A stretch of DNA of 64,000 nt from Aphis gossypii (Eukaryota; Arthropoda; Insecta; Hemiptera; Aphididae), in assembly GCF_020184175.1 (NCBI RefSeq), contig NC_065531.1, positions 14,653,213-14,717,212 on the forward strand, in the 5' to 3' direction. Numbering within the stretch: the stretch's first letter is position 1; every line of letters starts with the position of its first letter. Position numbers and translations under genes: made by a program. Of the stretch, positions 51,120 through 64,000 are shown one piece after another. The notes beneath the pieces were generated by a model. That model made no database searches and was not told where the DNA came from. It saw only the letters and a list, made by a program, of their open reading frames with translations.

Positions 51120-52560
51120 TTAATGTATTCAACCGAGGCGGACGGGATTAATGCGGAAAACGTTTTCCTCCCTTTACGCCACGTTAGACAACAGACATCA
51201 GCATCCCGCCTGTCGCAACAACGCCGTGAGACGATGACGATATACGAGCGCAATAAGTTTCTTTCCCACCCGCAGCCTTTAGCTCCGCGGCATGGCATTC
51301 GGTGACGCACGTGTATACAGGGTGCAGTCTGTGCTCTGCTAGTCGATTTGTTCTTCGCATATTATAATATGATATTTATAGATAGGTTACTCTTCTATGT
51401 ATGTCCGGATGCGAAGCCTGACATTTATTTTGCAACGCTTATAATTAATTAAGATAATTGAATAATATTCTTAAGCTGCAGAGTATAGCTCGGCGTATTA
51501 CACGTATATATTGACTGTACTATTATACACGTGTGCAGTATATACACGGTGTATCCTTTGAGATATGACAATTTAACATTCAAATGACGTATGGATTTGT
51601 TAGATGCACTTTATGTATATGCGTATCGGACTTGGTAAGAAACGTAAAAACAAATAAACAATATTATGTTGCGTATTTTTGATTACGTTTAATAATTGAC
51701 ACACAAAACGAGTGACAAAAAAAGTTGTTTACGCGTTAGGTTAGGTTAGGTACGAAAATCACAACGTGAGACACCCTATATACATGACGTAGGTATGTAT
51801 ATGTATTACGATATTATAATATGACGTGTATGCTTTTCGGATAAACTCTCGCAGTCTCGCGGCTCTGCATGTATATAATAGGTATATACCTATCTCGCAC
51901 ATCACGACGCGGTGACGGGGAAAGACGTAAAGCGATCGCGTATTTCATTTAATATTATATCATATTATATACCTACATACAGGTATAATATTAATAATAA
52001 TAATATAAGACGCGGATTCGTCACATAACCTTCTCCTATATATACATAAGTATACATCCCGGTATCCTACCATCACTCGAATACAAACGTCATATATTAT
52101 ATATATATTGTATAATATATAAAGAGCTTTATCGTGTGTTTAACATGTATAATATATATTGTTCCGTGCCGAAATGCTGGAGTCTGTAGAGAAGTGAGAG
52201 GAAGAGTATTATTATTTTATTTTATCGTCCTCGTACTTCACCCTCTCGCTCGTACCACCCCACCAAAGTCAAGTCGTCACTCCGAGTATAATAATATTAT
52301 AATATGATGATTTACGGCCGCGCGCGTAGTTTAAGGAATTTAATGTCGTCAATTTGAGTTTGTGTGTATGTATACGTACTTATGCATAATATATGACACA
52401 CAAACACACACGCGTCACGCATATTATACATGAAATAATATATTATTATCTTATGTATACGATCGACGACAAAGACGTTATATTGTTATTGTGTGCACTG
52501 TGCAGGTAACACCGGGCAGCAGTGGCACTTAGTGGATATGCTGCAGCAAGGGTTTAGGGT
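50370..52560. promoter_or_regulatory. CpG-rich, microsatellite-dense island
   Basis: A 2-kb region with raised G+C and many CG dinucleotides, interspersed with TA, CA/TG and ACAC microsatellites (for example the TA run at 51092-51116). Several short frames are open on both strands, but none is protein-like or splice-supported. TTAGGTTAGGTTAGG-like sequence is at about 51737-51752. It could be a distal promoter or first exon for the minus-strand gene at 30.8 kb or for a plus-strand gene; nothing decisive is visible. Confidence 0.3.
51092..51116. repeat. (TA)n microsatellite
   Basis: An uninterrupted AT run of about 12 units inside the CpG-rich island. Confidence 0.85.
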
Positions 52561-54380
52561 GCATAGCGAAACCCAAAGCGATTTTAGATCGTGAACATGT
52601 ATAATATTATTAATATTAGGTAATATTGTTCAATATTATAATAATATGTAGATTCTGTATTCATATCATTGTTGTTTCATTACAATTTACAATCAAATCG
52701 ATAGTATGCCAACGTGTTTTTTATGTTGCCCATAATAATATTTGGTTGAATTATCAATTTATATATTATAAAATATCAAATTTTATAATAGGTAAGGTAT
52801 TTAACAATTTCTTGACACAATAACCCTTAATTATATGAATAAATTGTTAAAAATTAAAAAGTTTAAACTCACATTGACTAAAATTAAAAATATTATAATA
52901 TAATACCTATATGTATATCATATCATTTTTTCAAATATATAATTTGGTTTTACCTCTTTACATTTTTATAAAAGTTTTTAAATTTATTTGTGTGAAATTA
53001 TGGATAAATTATAATATTTTTATAGAATATTAACACTTTATGTATAGCAACTTGTTTCTAAGGAAAATAATTTTTTTTATTATTTCCTATTAAATAATAG
53101 GTAATAATAAACAATTTTATTCGCTTTAATTGGCATACTACTATAATCGTACAATACATACATGTATATGTTTATGTTATAACATTATAACTATATTATA
53201 ATTGATATTTGAATTATCATTTACTTTTATGAAAGGTTTAAAAGTAGTTCATAATGATGTGTTTATTTCAAAAAAACATTTGTTACTGTTTCTACGCTGT
53301 CAGTGAATATACTTAAGCAATTAGGTACATTCATTATTGGAGCATAGGTTATTATGTGCCATAACTACTTTACATACGATTAGTTTCTAGCAGAAATAAG
53401 TGGCTCGTGGCTGATTAAATTTCGGAAAAAAACACTGCACAAAAATCTTAAGAATAAAAGTTCATTAATTTATATTATACTTGCTGCTTGAAAATAATTA
53501 ATTTTTTTGTTTTACAGACAAGTATAAGCGAGAGGAAAATGATGATTTAATTTTAGCAATTTTTTTACAATTTTTTATTCTTAACTAAACTTTTTGTAAT
53601 TGGGGCTCTAAAATTAAAATCTCAGAAAAAGTGGCCCGTTAAAAACTGATGTACCTACCTACTTAAATAAAATGTATTTTTTTCTAAAATATTTTAAGTT
53701 TACGTGAAAAAACGTATTATGATACAACGGCTTACGCTAAATGTTATACAAAAGTATAAATAATAATAAAAAACAAATTGAAACCATTTTAAAAATAGAT
53801 CTAACGATTCGAGGACAAATATTAAGAAAAGGGCCCAAAAAATTGTAGACGCCACCCGTGAAATTCAAGTAGGTACGAGAACGTCTAAGTCGAAAAGATA
53901 TCGCTATTGGTTACTAATTACTATAAACATTATACTTAATCTACTATACTTACCGATGTATACTGTTTATGCGCATTTTAATTAAACAATGTTAGTTCGT
54001 TAGCCTGTTCGTGAATCATAGGAATAGTATTTCACCGAGATATTGAATGGACATTAGACGGCTATTTACTCATTGCGTTTCGCGTCCAAAGTGTATAATG
54101 TTATTGTTATTCAAACGGCAGCACTTTGGGTTGGTACAAAATAAGGCAGAGAATTACATTGGTATACTTTTATGTTGCGCGTTTACCGGAATAATAAAGG
54201 AACTGATAAACTTAAAACGTTTAAATTAAAATCAATTATATCATCACATTGTACGTATTCACGATGAAATGATAATAATAATTATGCATTATTTTTAATT
54301 TTTTTTTTTTTTACTATTCTGCAGTTCTGTAATAATCTCGCGATGTAATTCAAATTTAACCGGAAATATGAATCGTTATC
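52561..54380. other. AT-rich stretch upstream of IDH3A, no gene seen
   Basis: No exon or element recognised. The 60-codon frame at 54047-54229 lacks supporting features. Confidence 0.55.
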
Positions 54381-54389
54381 AATATATTG

Positions 54390-54733
54390 CCATCGTATTC
54401 AATTTGGGTCGCCGCCGCCGCCAGCTTTTACCCGCCGTGTGATCGTTGCGGTCATGGAACAGAAAGACGACGAATATCGCCCGACCGTCGTATTAAAATA
54501 TGTATTGAATCGCGATTCGTACAGTGCTACGGAGTACGGTCACCGAACTGTCGCTGGGCTGTTCAGTAAAACATCTGTTCCTTTAACCTCTCACCCATTT
54601 TCGTTTTAAAAATACTATCGAGTGATCAACCCTATCTTTTGGCCAGGACAGTCGAGGAGAAAATTTTTCTCCGACCGTAAACCCTTTGAGAGAGCTCTTT
54701 TTTGACCTCATCTCTTACCGACGATCATTCGCC
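54390..54733 (+). promoter_or_regulatory. IDH3A promoter and 5' leader
   Basis: A GC-richer block beginning with a GCCGCCGCCGCC run at about 54410 leads up to the IDH3A start codon. CG dinucleotides are common compared with the sequence just upstream. No TATA box sits at a fixed distance from the ATG, which suits a housekeeping promoter. Confidence 0.45.
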
Positions 54734-56618
54734 ATGGCTCACAGGATATTTCACAAGATCGTAAGTACCTGGTTCTCGACGAAAAACGGTTTGTTTGTCG
54801 ATTTCCAAAGCTTTCGCAATAGTCTTTGTGTGTACATTTTCATTCTTAACGCTAAAAGACTGTTGATTTGTTGACAGAACAATGTTACCCAGTACCTAGC
54901 TCGTTCCTATGGCTCTGAAGCCAGGAAAGTGACTTTGATCCCCGGCGATGGAATCGGTCCTGAAATTTCGGCCGCTGTTCAGAAGATTTTCGAAGCCGCC
55001 AAAGTAAGTGATTATATCTCACTCGAAAGCAGGAATCTAAGAATATTTTAAATTAATCGTATCTCGTAGGTATTTAGTGAGACTGCATGCCATAGTCTAA
55101 ACAAAAAATAATGATAAAAGTTCTTTTTGGAGTTTTTTTTTTACTGCTTTTTACTATAGTGGATTTATTGAACTCAGCCATGAGCTATTTAATAGAAAAT
55201 TAACAGTGTGTCTGTATTTTTACGGCATAATTGATCTGGTAGTCAGGAAAAGACTGAATGTTGAAAAGTTTTCTGACTATAATGAATTTAAAGATTATTG
55301 TTACTAGAATTGTAATTTAAAGTAAATCTATTGGTTTTAACCATTTTCAATTTCTTTAGTAGTGTTTTAGTAGTTTCTTTAAAAAAAACTATTAATTGAA
55401 GTTATAATAAAAACAAAATATTTCTTTTTTTTAGACTCCTATTGAATGGGATGTAGTTGATGTTACTCCTGTAAGAGCACCAGACGGCACAATGAAAATA
55501 CCATCTAAAGCTATTGAATCAGTAAATACTAATAAGATTGGATTAAAAGGACCTCTTATGACACCGGTTGGAAAAGGTCATCGCTCATTGAACTTGGCAC
55601 TTAGAAAGTAAATATAGTGTTATTTACTAATTATAAATAATAGTACATATAAGATATACTTTGAATATTTCTGTTTATCTGAGACTACAACTTGTGCTCA
55701 ATATTTTTCCAGAGAATTCAATTTATATGCCAATGTAAGGCCATGTCGCTCGCTTGAGGGTTATCCTACATTATATGAGAATGTAGATGTAGTAACAATT
55801 CGAGAAAATACTGAAGGTGAATATTCAGGTATTGAACATGAAATTGTTGAAGGAGTAGTACAGTCCATCAAATTGATCACAGAAGAAGCTTCGACTAGGG
55901 TAGCTGAATTTGCTTTTAAATATGCTGTTGAAAATAAACGATCCAAGGTTACTGCTGTACATAAGGCTAACATAATGTATGATAAACTAATATATATTTT
56001 TTTAATTGTGTGTAACATTATGATTAATGTTTGAAAATTTTAAATGTTATAGGAGAATGTCTGATGGTTTGTTCTTGAGGTGCTGCCGTATGGCTGCTTC
56101 AAAGTACCCACAAATCAAATTCGAAGAAAAGTACTTAGACACAGTATGTTTGACCATGGTTCAAGATCCAAGTCATTATGATGTTTTGGTAATGCCTAAT
56201 TTGTATGGTGATATATTGTCAGATATGTGCGCTGGTTTGGTTGGTGGTTTAGGTCTGACACCCAGTGGAAACATTGGTAGCAATGGTGCTTTGTTTGAAT
56301 CTGTAAGTAATATTTTATTTATTAGTTGATTTCATTAATTTAACTAAATTGTCAATTTATAATCAAATTTAATTTGTTTAGGTCCATGGAACCGCTCCAG
56401 ACATAGCTGGTAAAGACTTGGCCAATCCCACTGCTCTTCTGCTATCAGCTGTTATGATGTTACGTCACATGGAACTCAACAACCAAGCTGACATTATTCA
56501 AAAAGCTTGTTTTGAAACAATCAAAGAAGGCAAATACAGAACTGGAGATTTGGGCGGAAAAGCTAAGTGCTCCGAATTTACAGATGAAATTTGCCGTAAA
56601 GTTGAAGAGTCTTCTTAA
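54734..56618 (+). CDS. IDH3A: isocitrate dehydrogenase [NAD] subunit alpha, mitochondrial
   Basis: Catalytic subunit of the mitochondrial NAD-dependent isocitrate dehydrogenase, which oxidatively decarboxylates isocitrate to 2-oxoglutarate in the citric acid cycle, working with beta/gamma-type subunits. Exons are 54734-54760, 54878-55003, 55435-55607, 55713-55976, 56053-56302 and 56382-56618, all GT/AG and in phase, giving 358 residues (human about 366). The first coding exon has only 9 codons. Residues 1-22 are rich in Arg/His/Asn without acids, fitting a matrix-targeting sequence. Family motifs are present: I-P-G-D-G-I-G-P-E, N-V-R-P-C-R-S (R118, R121), R-E-N-T-E-G-E-Y-S-G-I-E, metal-binding D226, D250 and D254 in L-Y-G-D-I-L-S-D, and H-G-T-A-P-D-I-A-G-K. 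An AATAAA at 57024-57029 is a possible polyadenylation signal. It is convergent with the 53BP1-like gene. Confidence 0.97.
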
Positions 56619-58172
56619 CTTCATGTTAAGTAATAATTGTTGGTCCATCAATTTTAATTATTTGTATTTGTGTATATTTATTTTGTGAAAAAACTAGGCC
56701 ACACAGATTAGCAATAACCTTCTCGAGTTTTTCGTGTTTGTTCCTTTTTATTTAAATATAAAAGTAATATTTTACCCAGTAATTGTATAATTTAACTAGG
56801 ATTTTTTATGAAAATGATGGTTTTTACTAGTACCGAGTCATTATTTCTGTGATACATATTTAGAAGAAAAACCATTCATCGATTTTTAACTGTCATTTTC
56901 CATTAATTCATTTTCACAATTCATTTGTTGATTAATTACTATATAATATCATATTTTATTAATTATTTTGTTATTTTCAAGTTCAAAAAATATCTATCAC
57001 CCATGACTTGATGTACTAATAACAATAAATCATTTGCTTTACAATTTAAATATTGTCGTTATTATTTATTTATTATTGATTGAAAAATTGTTGCGATATT
57101 CAATATATTATTTTATGTACTTAACGATAGCGCTGTTAATCATTAAATCAAAATATATAGTTTACAAATAATTGACAAAATACAAATGCTCAGTATACAC
57201 TGCAATAATTATAAATGTGCATAATGAATTAATGATTGTTCTTTGTTATTGAGAGTATGAAAGTATTAGATACATGTGCCTAGTCACTAGCCGGTATTAT
57301 TAAATATTATAATAAAATATAATTTTGTTATTTTACTGAAATCAACTGTGGCTCGTTTTAATTATTATACCCTTATAGTGTTAAAGTATTATACTCGAAC
57401 AGTCCATACTGATAATGATTGGCGTTAAAATTGTACGAAATATTTATCAATCATGCTTGACGAGTGAAATGGCAATAACAGGTTTGTGTGTATCGTAGGT
57501 GATCAAATACCAGCTGCTGGTGATTTTTTTCCAGCGGCTGTATACATTCTGTTATTCTGTGTAATCTTTTGACGACTTGTAAAATAATGTTTATTCAATG
57601 GTTGAAAATGAACATCAATAAATGTTATTTTCACATACATTTATTTCTATAAACAATCATAATTATTTAATAATACACAATAATGTACCATCATACTACA
57701 TGATGACAAAATGACAAAAATAAAATTGTTTGGGAAAAACATACACAAATCATAATCGTAGTGCAAATATTGCCAATGTTTACAATATTCTAATCATTAT
57801 TTCGCCACAAACGTTCTTTTCGTTTAAATATATTGGATTGTTATAATTTAATGAGATAACATAGAAAAAAAAAAATTAAAATTAGTAACAATGAATAGCA
57901 CATGCATTAGCAACTATAACATGCCAGGTTAGAGTATTGGAACATTTACTATTATGAGCAGACATCAATATTTTTATAATAACTTATACTACACAACATA
58001 ACATCAAAAAATAATATTTATACATAATTCAAAAATGTATAAAAATATACATCGGTGTTTATTTTTTCAATTTACCAAAAAATAAATTAGTTATTTGAAA
58101 ATGGTTTATTAACATTTAATTAGTTATAAAATATCAAATCTTATCGTCAAGCAATAATTGTTGGGTACTTGT
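56619..58172. other. convergent intergenic region with both 3' UTRs
   Basis: AT-rich sequence between the IDH3A stop and the stop of the minus-strand 53BP1-like gene. AATAAA occurs at 57024-57029 and again at about 57618 on the plus strand. TTTATT strings (the minus-strand signal) occur near 57643 and 58058. No additional gene is seen. Confidence 0.6.
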
Positions 58173-61100
58173 TTAATCGCTTGTATCGCTTATTGCGATA
58201 TAACTCTCGTGGGCATCAAAAGGACGTGGGGATTCGCATATTAAACTTTGAACTATCCATAAAGTTGATAGCTTGGGAATTTTTTGATTCATGATTGTGC
58301 TCGGACAATGGTCGTCAGTAATAATTACAGTCATGTGGCGTATTAATGGCAGACTTACCGCTCCTAATAAACAAACAATTATATTTTCAATATCCATAAA
58401 TACAATTTTGTTAATACCAATTATTTGATACATATTATAATTCAGTTAACGTACCTTTTTTACTGATAGTGTACACAATAGCACCAGAAAATTTTAACAA
58501 ACTGGAAAAAAAGTTATTTTTAGGTTCATCTGATAAAGCTACATATATAACATAATCAGAAAATATATTTGAGTGTACAGTATCAGGTGAACGGAAAATA
58601 ACTTCTTTCTTTTCAACTGACCAACCATTTGGTATAGGTTTAACATCATTCTTTATTAAAAACTCGGAAAATGACATTTTCTAAAATAAAATAATAAAAA
58701 AATTAACAATCTGAAATATAACTATATATTAAACTGCATGAAAGAATTTACACTATATAACATTGTATACTATATAATAAACTAAAAGGCTGTAGAAATT
58801 ATTTATTAAACTATTTATTTAAAATTTATATTTAAATGTTTATTAAATTGGTATTTTAACTCATAAATATTTAATTTATCAAAACAACATATATGATAAA
58901 CTCCGCAATAAGTTTATTTAGACTTCTAAATTAGTATTAACTTAAATACTTTTTTTTAAGTTATTATTGACATTTTCAAGTATAAAAGATAATAAATTGT
59001 AACTATTAAAATAACATTTTTAAATAATAATGCTACAAAATGTTAATTAATTAAGTACCTTGTAGTATTTGATGCATGTGGCTAGTATAGCCATATAAAA
59101 TTAGCCTAACAAATACATGTTCTTGAGTTTTTTCACAACATAAAAAAATTAAAAAACATTGAACAATCACATGTAAAAATGTAAGAGTCGACTAATTACT
59201 GAGTGAGTTTTATTCTAAAAATAACTATTAAGTTGGTTGACTACACATAGACAGTTATTGGGCAATATCACAGTTGACGGTTGTTGACTGAGATAGTCTG
59301 TATAGAACTTTGTAAACACAATATGAACTAAAATTTGACAACATAATACTGTTCAACATTTTAAATGCCTTCATAGGGTACAGTAATTGATGAAAACAAA
59401 AAATAAAATAATAATCAAAGCATTAAAATGCATTTTATGTATGCAATGTAAATTTACTTAACCTTATGAGTACACAAGGTAATATATGTTCATTCAATTA
59501 TACATTTATTTAAGTATAAAAAAAATTAAATAACTAAAAATAAATGTCGACGTACTTGAGAAATAGCATGTTCAATACATCTATGATGGTAAGCTGGTAT
59601 ACCAAGACTCAAACCCAATAAAAAATTACAAGTTTGTGAAGGAGTATCAGTAATAATGTATGAACATTTGTAACAGGACTTTGGTAACACATTCAAGTAC
59701 CTATGAACAGCACCGCCATGCTTATATATTAGGGATTCGAGATACTTTTTATGGACTTTATCTGGTTTGAAATAATGTGAATCTAAAAGTAAAATTAAGT
59801 ATTTAGTAAAATAATTGAAAATACATTATACAACTAATGTATTATTTTAATTTTATACTTACGTTGGTTGATTTCATGATCAGTACCCTGATCACTGTCA
59901 TTAGACATTGGTATCCGTTTATATTTAGAATAAGAGATAATAAAGTGTGAGTTCTCAAATATTTTTATAGATTTATTGGGGGGAGACACAACTGTACGGT
60001 TAATTTTGTCAGGAGATGAATACTCGCTATCAATGTCGGAGTTTTTTAATTGAGCCATGTTCACATTCGTTAAATCTTCCCTTACGTGACTAGATAACAA
60101 TATAAATAATAATATTTCATTAAGATTTAATAAACAGGTATTTAGATAGTTTAAAAATGTAGTTATTATATAAAAAAAGGCAAGGAATAAAATTTTACAA
60201 GTAATTATTCTGTGCCTTTAAATAACAATAAAATATTTATTAATTTATTTATAGTAAATTCAATGGGCATGTAACATTTAACGAAAATGTAAAATATACA
60301 ACTAAAGATACACATTAGAAAAATGACAACAATAGTTTGACAACATAAAAGTATAAAACTAGTGACAGCTAATCTTATAAGTATTCAAAAGAAACAATGA
60401 AGTACCAGTTTTAAAAAAAATCTTACATGTAAAATTCAAAAAAATTAAGTGCAGAGAAAATTGTATTGGTTAATTGAAGAGCTTTTGGAAGAAATGAGTT
60501 TGCTTTTTACAATTTTATAATAAGGAAAGGTTAAAGAAAATAAGTATATTGTATGTATATTGATGAGCAATATTATTATTTCTGAACAGTATGATTATTA
60601 ATAATCTCAACAATTAACATAATATCTACTAAATTAAATCTTAAACTAAGACATCTGAGATAAAAAGATTCTTGTAAATAATTGAGCCTTTAAAAAAGGG
60701 GCAAATTTTAAAATTACTTTATTCTTATATTTTTGTGTAAGAAATAAATCTTGATCATTATCAACATTTTTATAGTAATGTTGCATATTATTTGTATTTT
60801 GTAAATATTTAAGTTATATATATTATTTACTTTATATTATATAAATATAACAATGATTAATAAATAATAACTATAATCAATATATTGTATATTTTAGAGT
60901 CTCGATAACTCGAATTTCAAAGGAGGTAAAAATGAATTCACCTTATATATTTTTCGAGTAGCAAATATAGTTTTCTTTGTAAAGGAATTCCCTAGAGACA
61001 AACATTTTTTTTTGGAGTTCTCAAGACCACTGTATTATATTAAAGATGTAAATATAAAATGTTTACGTCAAAAATCTCAAAATAATAATACAAAAAAATA

Positions 61101-63344
61101 TCTTACTCAAAGTCTGAATCTGATGAAGCAGCTTGGAAGTTTCCTTCATCATAATCATCTCCAGTAATTCCAGTGCTTGTACTAGGAATGTTTCTAGGAT
61201 CAGGTACTTCAGGAAATAGGCATTTTCGTTTTTTTCTATTGGTTGTTTCTGGAGCATCTTGTTTAGTTTTCTTACGTTTACTAGATTCATTTACTGTAGT
61301 TTTACTTTTTGTACTAGTTGATCGGGATAAACGAAGTCTTTTTCCTTCAGATACATTAGCTGATATAAAAAAATCAATTATTTCTAATTAGATGTTAATT
61401 GAGAAGTGTTAATAAATAACAATTAATATTAATGCAATTACATACACAAGCTAAGTCTATGATAATTTTTTAATACAGTTTTATCTTGTAACTTTCTTGC
61501 TTTTTCAACATCCAATACTAGTTTATCAAAAGGAACAACGACCACCTCTGAATTTAAGTCTACAGTAAATGTTTTGTCACCATTGGGTACTCTGTAAACA
61601 ATAATGTTACATATATAGCTTAAATATGATTATAAACACTATATTGTTGAATAAAATATGCTAAACATACTCATTAATAGTAACAATTTCACCAACTCTA
61701 TATTCTTGGGAAACAGTATCAAATATTGCAACAAGAGTCCCAATTTTTAGAGCTTCACTATGTACAAGACAATCAGAATTTAATAGTTTTATATAGTAGT
61801 CAGATATAAATTCTACTTTAAATTTTGGGGGTGCAGTATCAATTATAACGGCTGGGTAAAACATTTTATCTGCCATCCAGTAAGCAAATATTTTATCCCC
61901 TGTAAAAGAAAAATAATGAAATTAAAATTACCTGATAATTATTTATAATAATCATATTCCACAAACCTATTTTAAATGTAACAGGATCACTTGTTGTATT
62001 TTCAACAGAATTAATTGGAGTATCATAACATTTAGGTTCCTCTATTTTAACATCCTTATTTTCATTGAAAACATTTTCAGAATTTTGTTGTCTTGTATTC
62101 TAAAAAAAAAACAATTAATTAAAATGTTTAGAGCGCTTAGTGTTATAAAACTATAATAATTTATCTATATAATAATTATGAATTATTTTATTATAATATA
62201 TTAAGTAAGACACATACTTTTAATATTTTTTTTGAACTACTATCATTATTTTGTTTGGGTTTTCTTTTTTGTCTTGTCTTTCCAGCACTATAAAATAAAA
62301 ATATTTTAAAACTAAGATTTGAACTAATTTTAATTTTTTTTTACCGAGTTTTAGTTTGTGGTTCATTCTGGAAATCTTTATTATCCATACTACTAGCAAT
62401 ACAATTTTCTGTAACCCGTGGATAAACATAGTTACACTTATGACAAGTTAAACTTTCTGGATAAGTGTATACATTTTTTGATAGTAAAATATTGTTATGT
62501 TTGGCTGAAATATAAAATATACCATGACAGTTATAAATAGAGCTGTGACTTTTTTTAGAAAATTGCATTTGTTATAATATATATATATATATATTATATA
62601 ATATATTAAATTATGAATAGTTAAGAATAAATAAATGTAGATTAAAATATTTATTATTGTTTTATACGTAAAATAAGACCTATAAAATAACACTTTTATG
62701 AATTTTTATATTTATATGAATTTATTGTACCCAAGTGATCCATACTTAATAAAATATGAATTTATTAAAAAAATATTAGTGGATTTAATTAATAAAACAT
62801 GCAGGAAAATGATGGGTTTATCCCTTGGTTTATCACACAATTTAAAACAAAATGTGATGCGGTTTAAGTATTTTTGAAAATCAGATAGTCATAACATAAT
62901 CTATATTGATAAAATCAAGTAGGAAAATTATTGGTTGAAATTAGTTATAGTTACATTTTGATTGCTGTAAAAGTATTCCAGTTGATGAAGCACTACTAGA
63001 TGATGATATAAATGAATCTCGTGGAGCTTTTGGTACCAAAAATGGCTCTTCAATTAAATGGCCACAACTAAAAAAATAAAATACATTATTAAATATTAAT
63101 ATAGCATTCTTAAACAATTAAAATAGTAAAAATTTACAGTAATTATAAATCATAACAGGTCTTTATGACTGTAAATAATATATTGTGTTAACTATATATT
63201 TAAATAAATAAATAAAATTGATTAGAAAATATTTATTAATAATTACGTTGAATTTGATGAACTAGAATGATCAGCTGCATAACCATTAAGAGAAGATACA
63301 TCAGACTTAATATCAACTTTAATGTTTGAATCAATTTTTGATAT
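58173..63344 (-). CDS. TP53BP1: 53BP1-like DNA-damage mediator, C-terminal part (tandem Tudor + tandem BRCT)
   Basis: A homologue of 53BP1, the chromatin reader that directs double-strand-break repair. Exons in order are 63344-63247, 63067-62955, 62504-62345, 62287-62218, 62099-61967, 61899-61671, 61591-61446, 61359-61107, 60089-59863, 59782-59556, 58680-58455 and 58363-58173. All phases agree, giving 690 visible codons plus stop; the N-terminus lies beyond the window. Tandem Tudor spans about residues 187-310, with cage aromatics W199, Y206, F222 and Y226 in F-A-Y-W, M-F-Y-P and F-I-S-D-Y-Y. It is followed by N-V-S-E-G-K-R-L-R-L-S (318-328), like the basic start of the ubiquitinated-nucleosome motif, and a Lys/Arg-rich NLS. 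BRCT1 starts at about 477 (H-S-H-Y-F-K-P-D-K-V) and BRCT2 runs to the end (V-I-I-T-D-D-H-C-P-S, L-S-T-L-W-I-V-Q-S-L-I). The third visible exon uses the internal acceptor at 62505-62506, because this alone keeps the frame. Confidence 0.92.
60893..61033. mobile_element. short pogo-type inverted-repeat remnant (MITE)
   Basis: The left end GTCTCGATAACTCGAATTTC resembles the pogo-type terminus at 21975 (CTCGGTAACTCGAGG on the other strand). The segment ends at about 61033 with AGACCACTGTA. It is about 140 bp, non-coding, and lies in an intron of the 53BP1-like gene. Confidence 0.45.
62575..62594. repeat. (TA)n microsatellite
   Basis: A TA run in an intron of the 53BP1-like gene, just upstream of the exon ending at 62504. 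Confidence 0.8.
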
Positions 63345-64000
63345 CTAAAATACAAATAAATAGGTAATATTGAATATTACATGTAAAATATCTAAAAAAA
63401 AATTGATTTTAAAATATATGAACATATTTATTATTTAATAATTATTGTACAAAAACTAAAAACTAAATTAGTGTCCCAATCATTTTACTCCAAATAGCTA
63501 TTAGTTCCAAAATCATTTGTAATAGTCCTAACAAAAAACAGTAAGTTGTTTTGGTCATATTGAAGTGTAAAAGAAGCATATAAAATTTGTTGAAGGTATT
63601 ATAAAAATGTTAGTTAAATGAGTCATAAATGTAATTCTAATGTTTATGGTTTATTACCTTTAACTAGAGAGCGGATCTTAAGGTTTTTACATATTTTTAT
63701 TGGCTTATGCAATTTTACGAGGATGAAAAATGTGGACAATTCATTCACCACAGAGTTGGTAAGAGAAAATTTATTTTTCATATTAAAGCATATTTTGTAC
63801 ATTAGAGAATATTTAGCCTATTTTTCATATTTTACAATGTAATCAAAAATTGCTGAAAAAAAACCATACACCTAAATACTTAATTTCTCGAGTTATAATT
63901 TTATATTTTTTTTATAATCATTCAATTATCTCTTTTTTTGTTATCGCATTAGTAATGGTGGTCATTCCATAAAGTATTATAACAATATAATATAATATTA

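Noticed and set aside
54047..54229. 60-codon plus frame upstream of IDH3A
   Set aside because: No domain, no connection to IDH3A by a splice site.
62345..62568. ATG at 62568 as a start codon for the 53BP1-like gene
   Set aside because: An in-frame stop lies just upstream, and the internal acceptor at 62505-62506 joins in phase to two further upstream exons, so this ATG is intronic.
63618..63842. 74-codon plus frame near the right edge
   Set aside because: Lies antisense to the expected upstream region of the 53BP1-like gene, low-complexity hydrophobic composition, no recognised family.

Overview
The window is AT-rich eukaryotic nuclear DNA with intron-containing genes, canonical GT/AG splice sites, TTAGG-type telomere-like motifs, many (TA)n tracts and frequent TAGGTACCTA-like strings. 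That combination, plus the repeat families present, suggests an aphid (Hemiptera) or a close relative. This is an inference from style and gene content, not from a database match.

Five protein-coding genes could be built exon by exon. From left to right they are: (1) PGS1, mitochondrial phosphatidylglycerophosphate synthase, minus strand, 7 exons, 459 codons plus stop (8851-10724). (2) GLD-2 cytoplasmic poly(A) polymerase, minus strand, 8 exons, 580 codons plus stop, spread over 11 kb (14804-26013). (3) An unrecognised proline-rich, probably nuclear protein, minus strand, 241 codons in one coding exon (30784-31509). (4) IDH3A, the alpha subunit of mitochondrial NAD-isocitrate dehydrogenase, plus strand, 6 exons, 358 codons plus stop (54734-56618). 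(5) The C-terminal 690 codons of a 53BP1-like DNA-damage mediator with tandem Tudor and tandem BRCT domains, minus strand, 12 exons, running off the right edge (58173-63344). IDH3A and 53BP1 are convergent. The spliced phases agree at every junction in genes 1, 2, 4 and 5.

The left 8 kb is an accessory, repeat-built segment. Two 1.7-kb direct repeats, each with a TATA box and a polyadenylation signal, flank a two-module repeat. Next come a 5'-truncated Jockey-type retrotransposon, a frame-disrupted aegerolysin-like gene with a signal peptide, and a segment bounded by inverted repeats that contains a tandemly duplicated exon-like unit. Other mobile-element remains sit in the GLD-2 introns (a ZMYM1-like hAT transposase fossil, a pogo/Tigger fossil, a possible Helitron start) and in the long gene-poor stretch. 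That stretch holds a complete 606-bp non-autonomous hAT element with perfect 8-bp target-site duplications, apparently nested inside an older element.

The 26-54 kb region is mostly gene-poor. It has a few CpG-rich, microsatellite-rich islands (34.1-34.5, 43.65-43.9 and 50.4-52.6 kb) that may be promoters or distal first exons. No tRNA, rRNA or CRISPR was seen.
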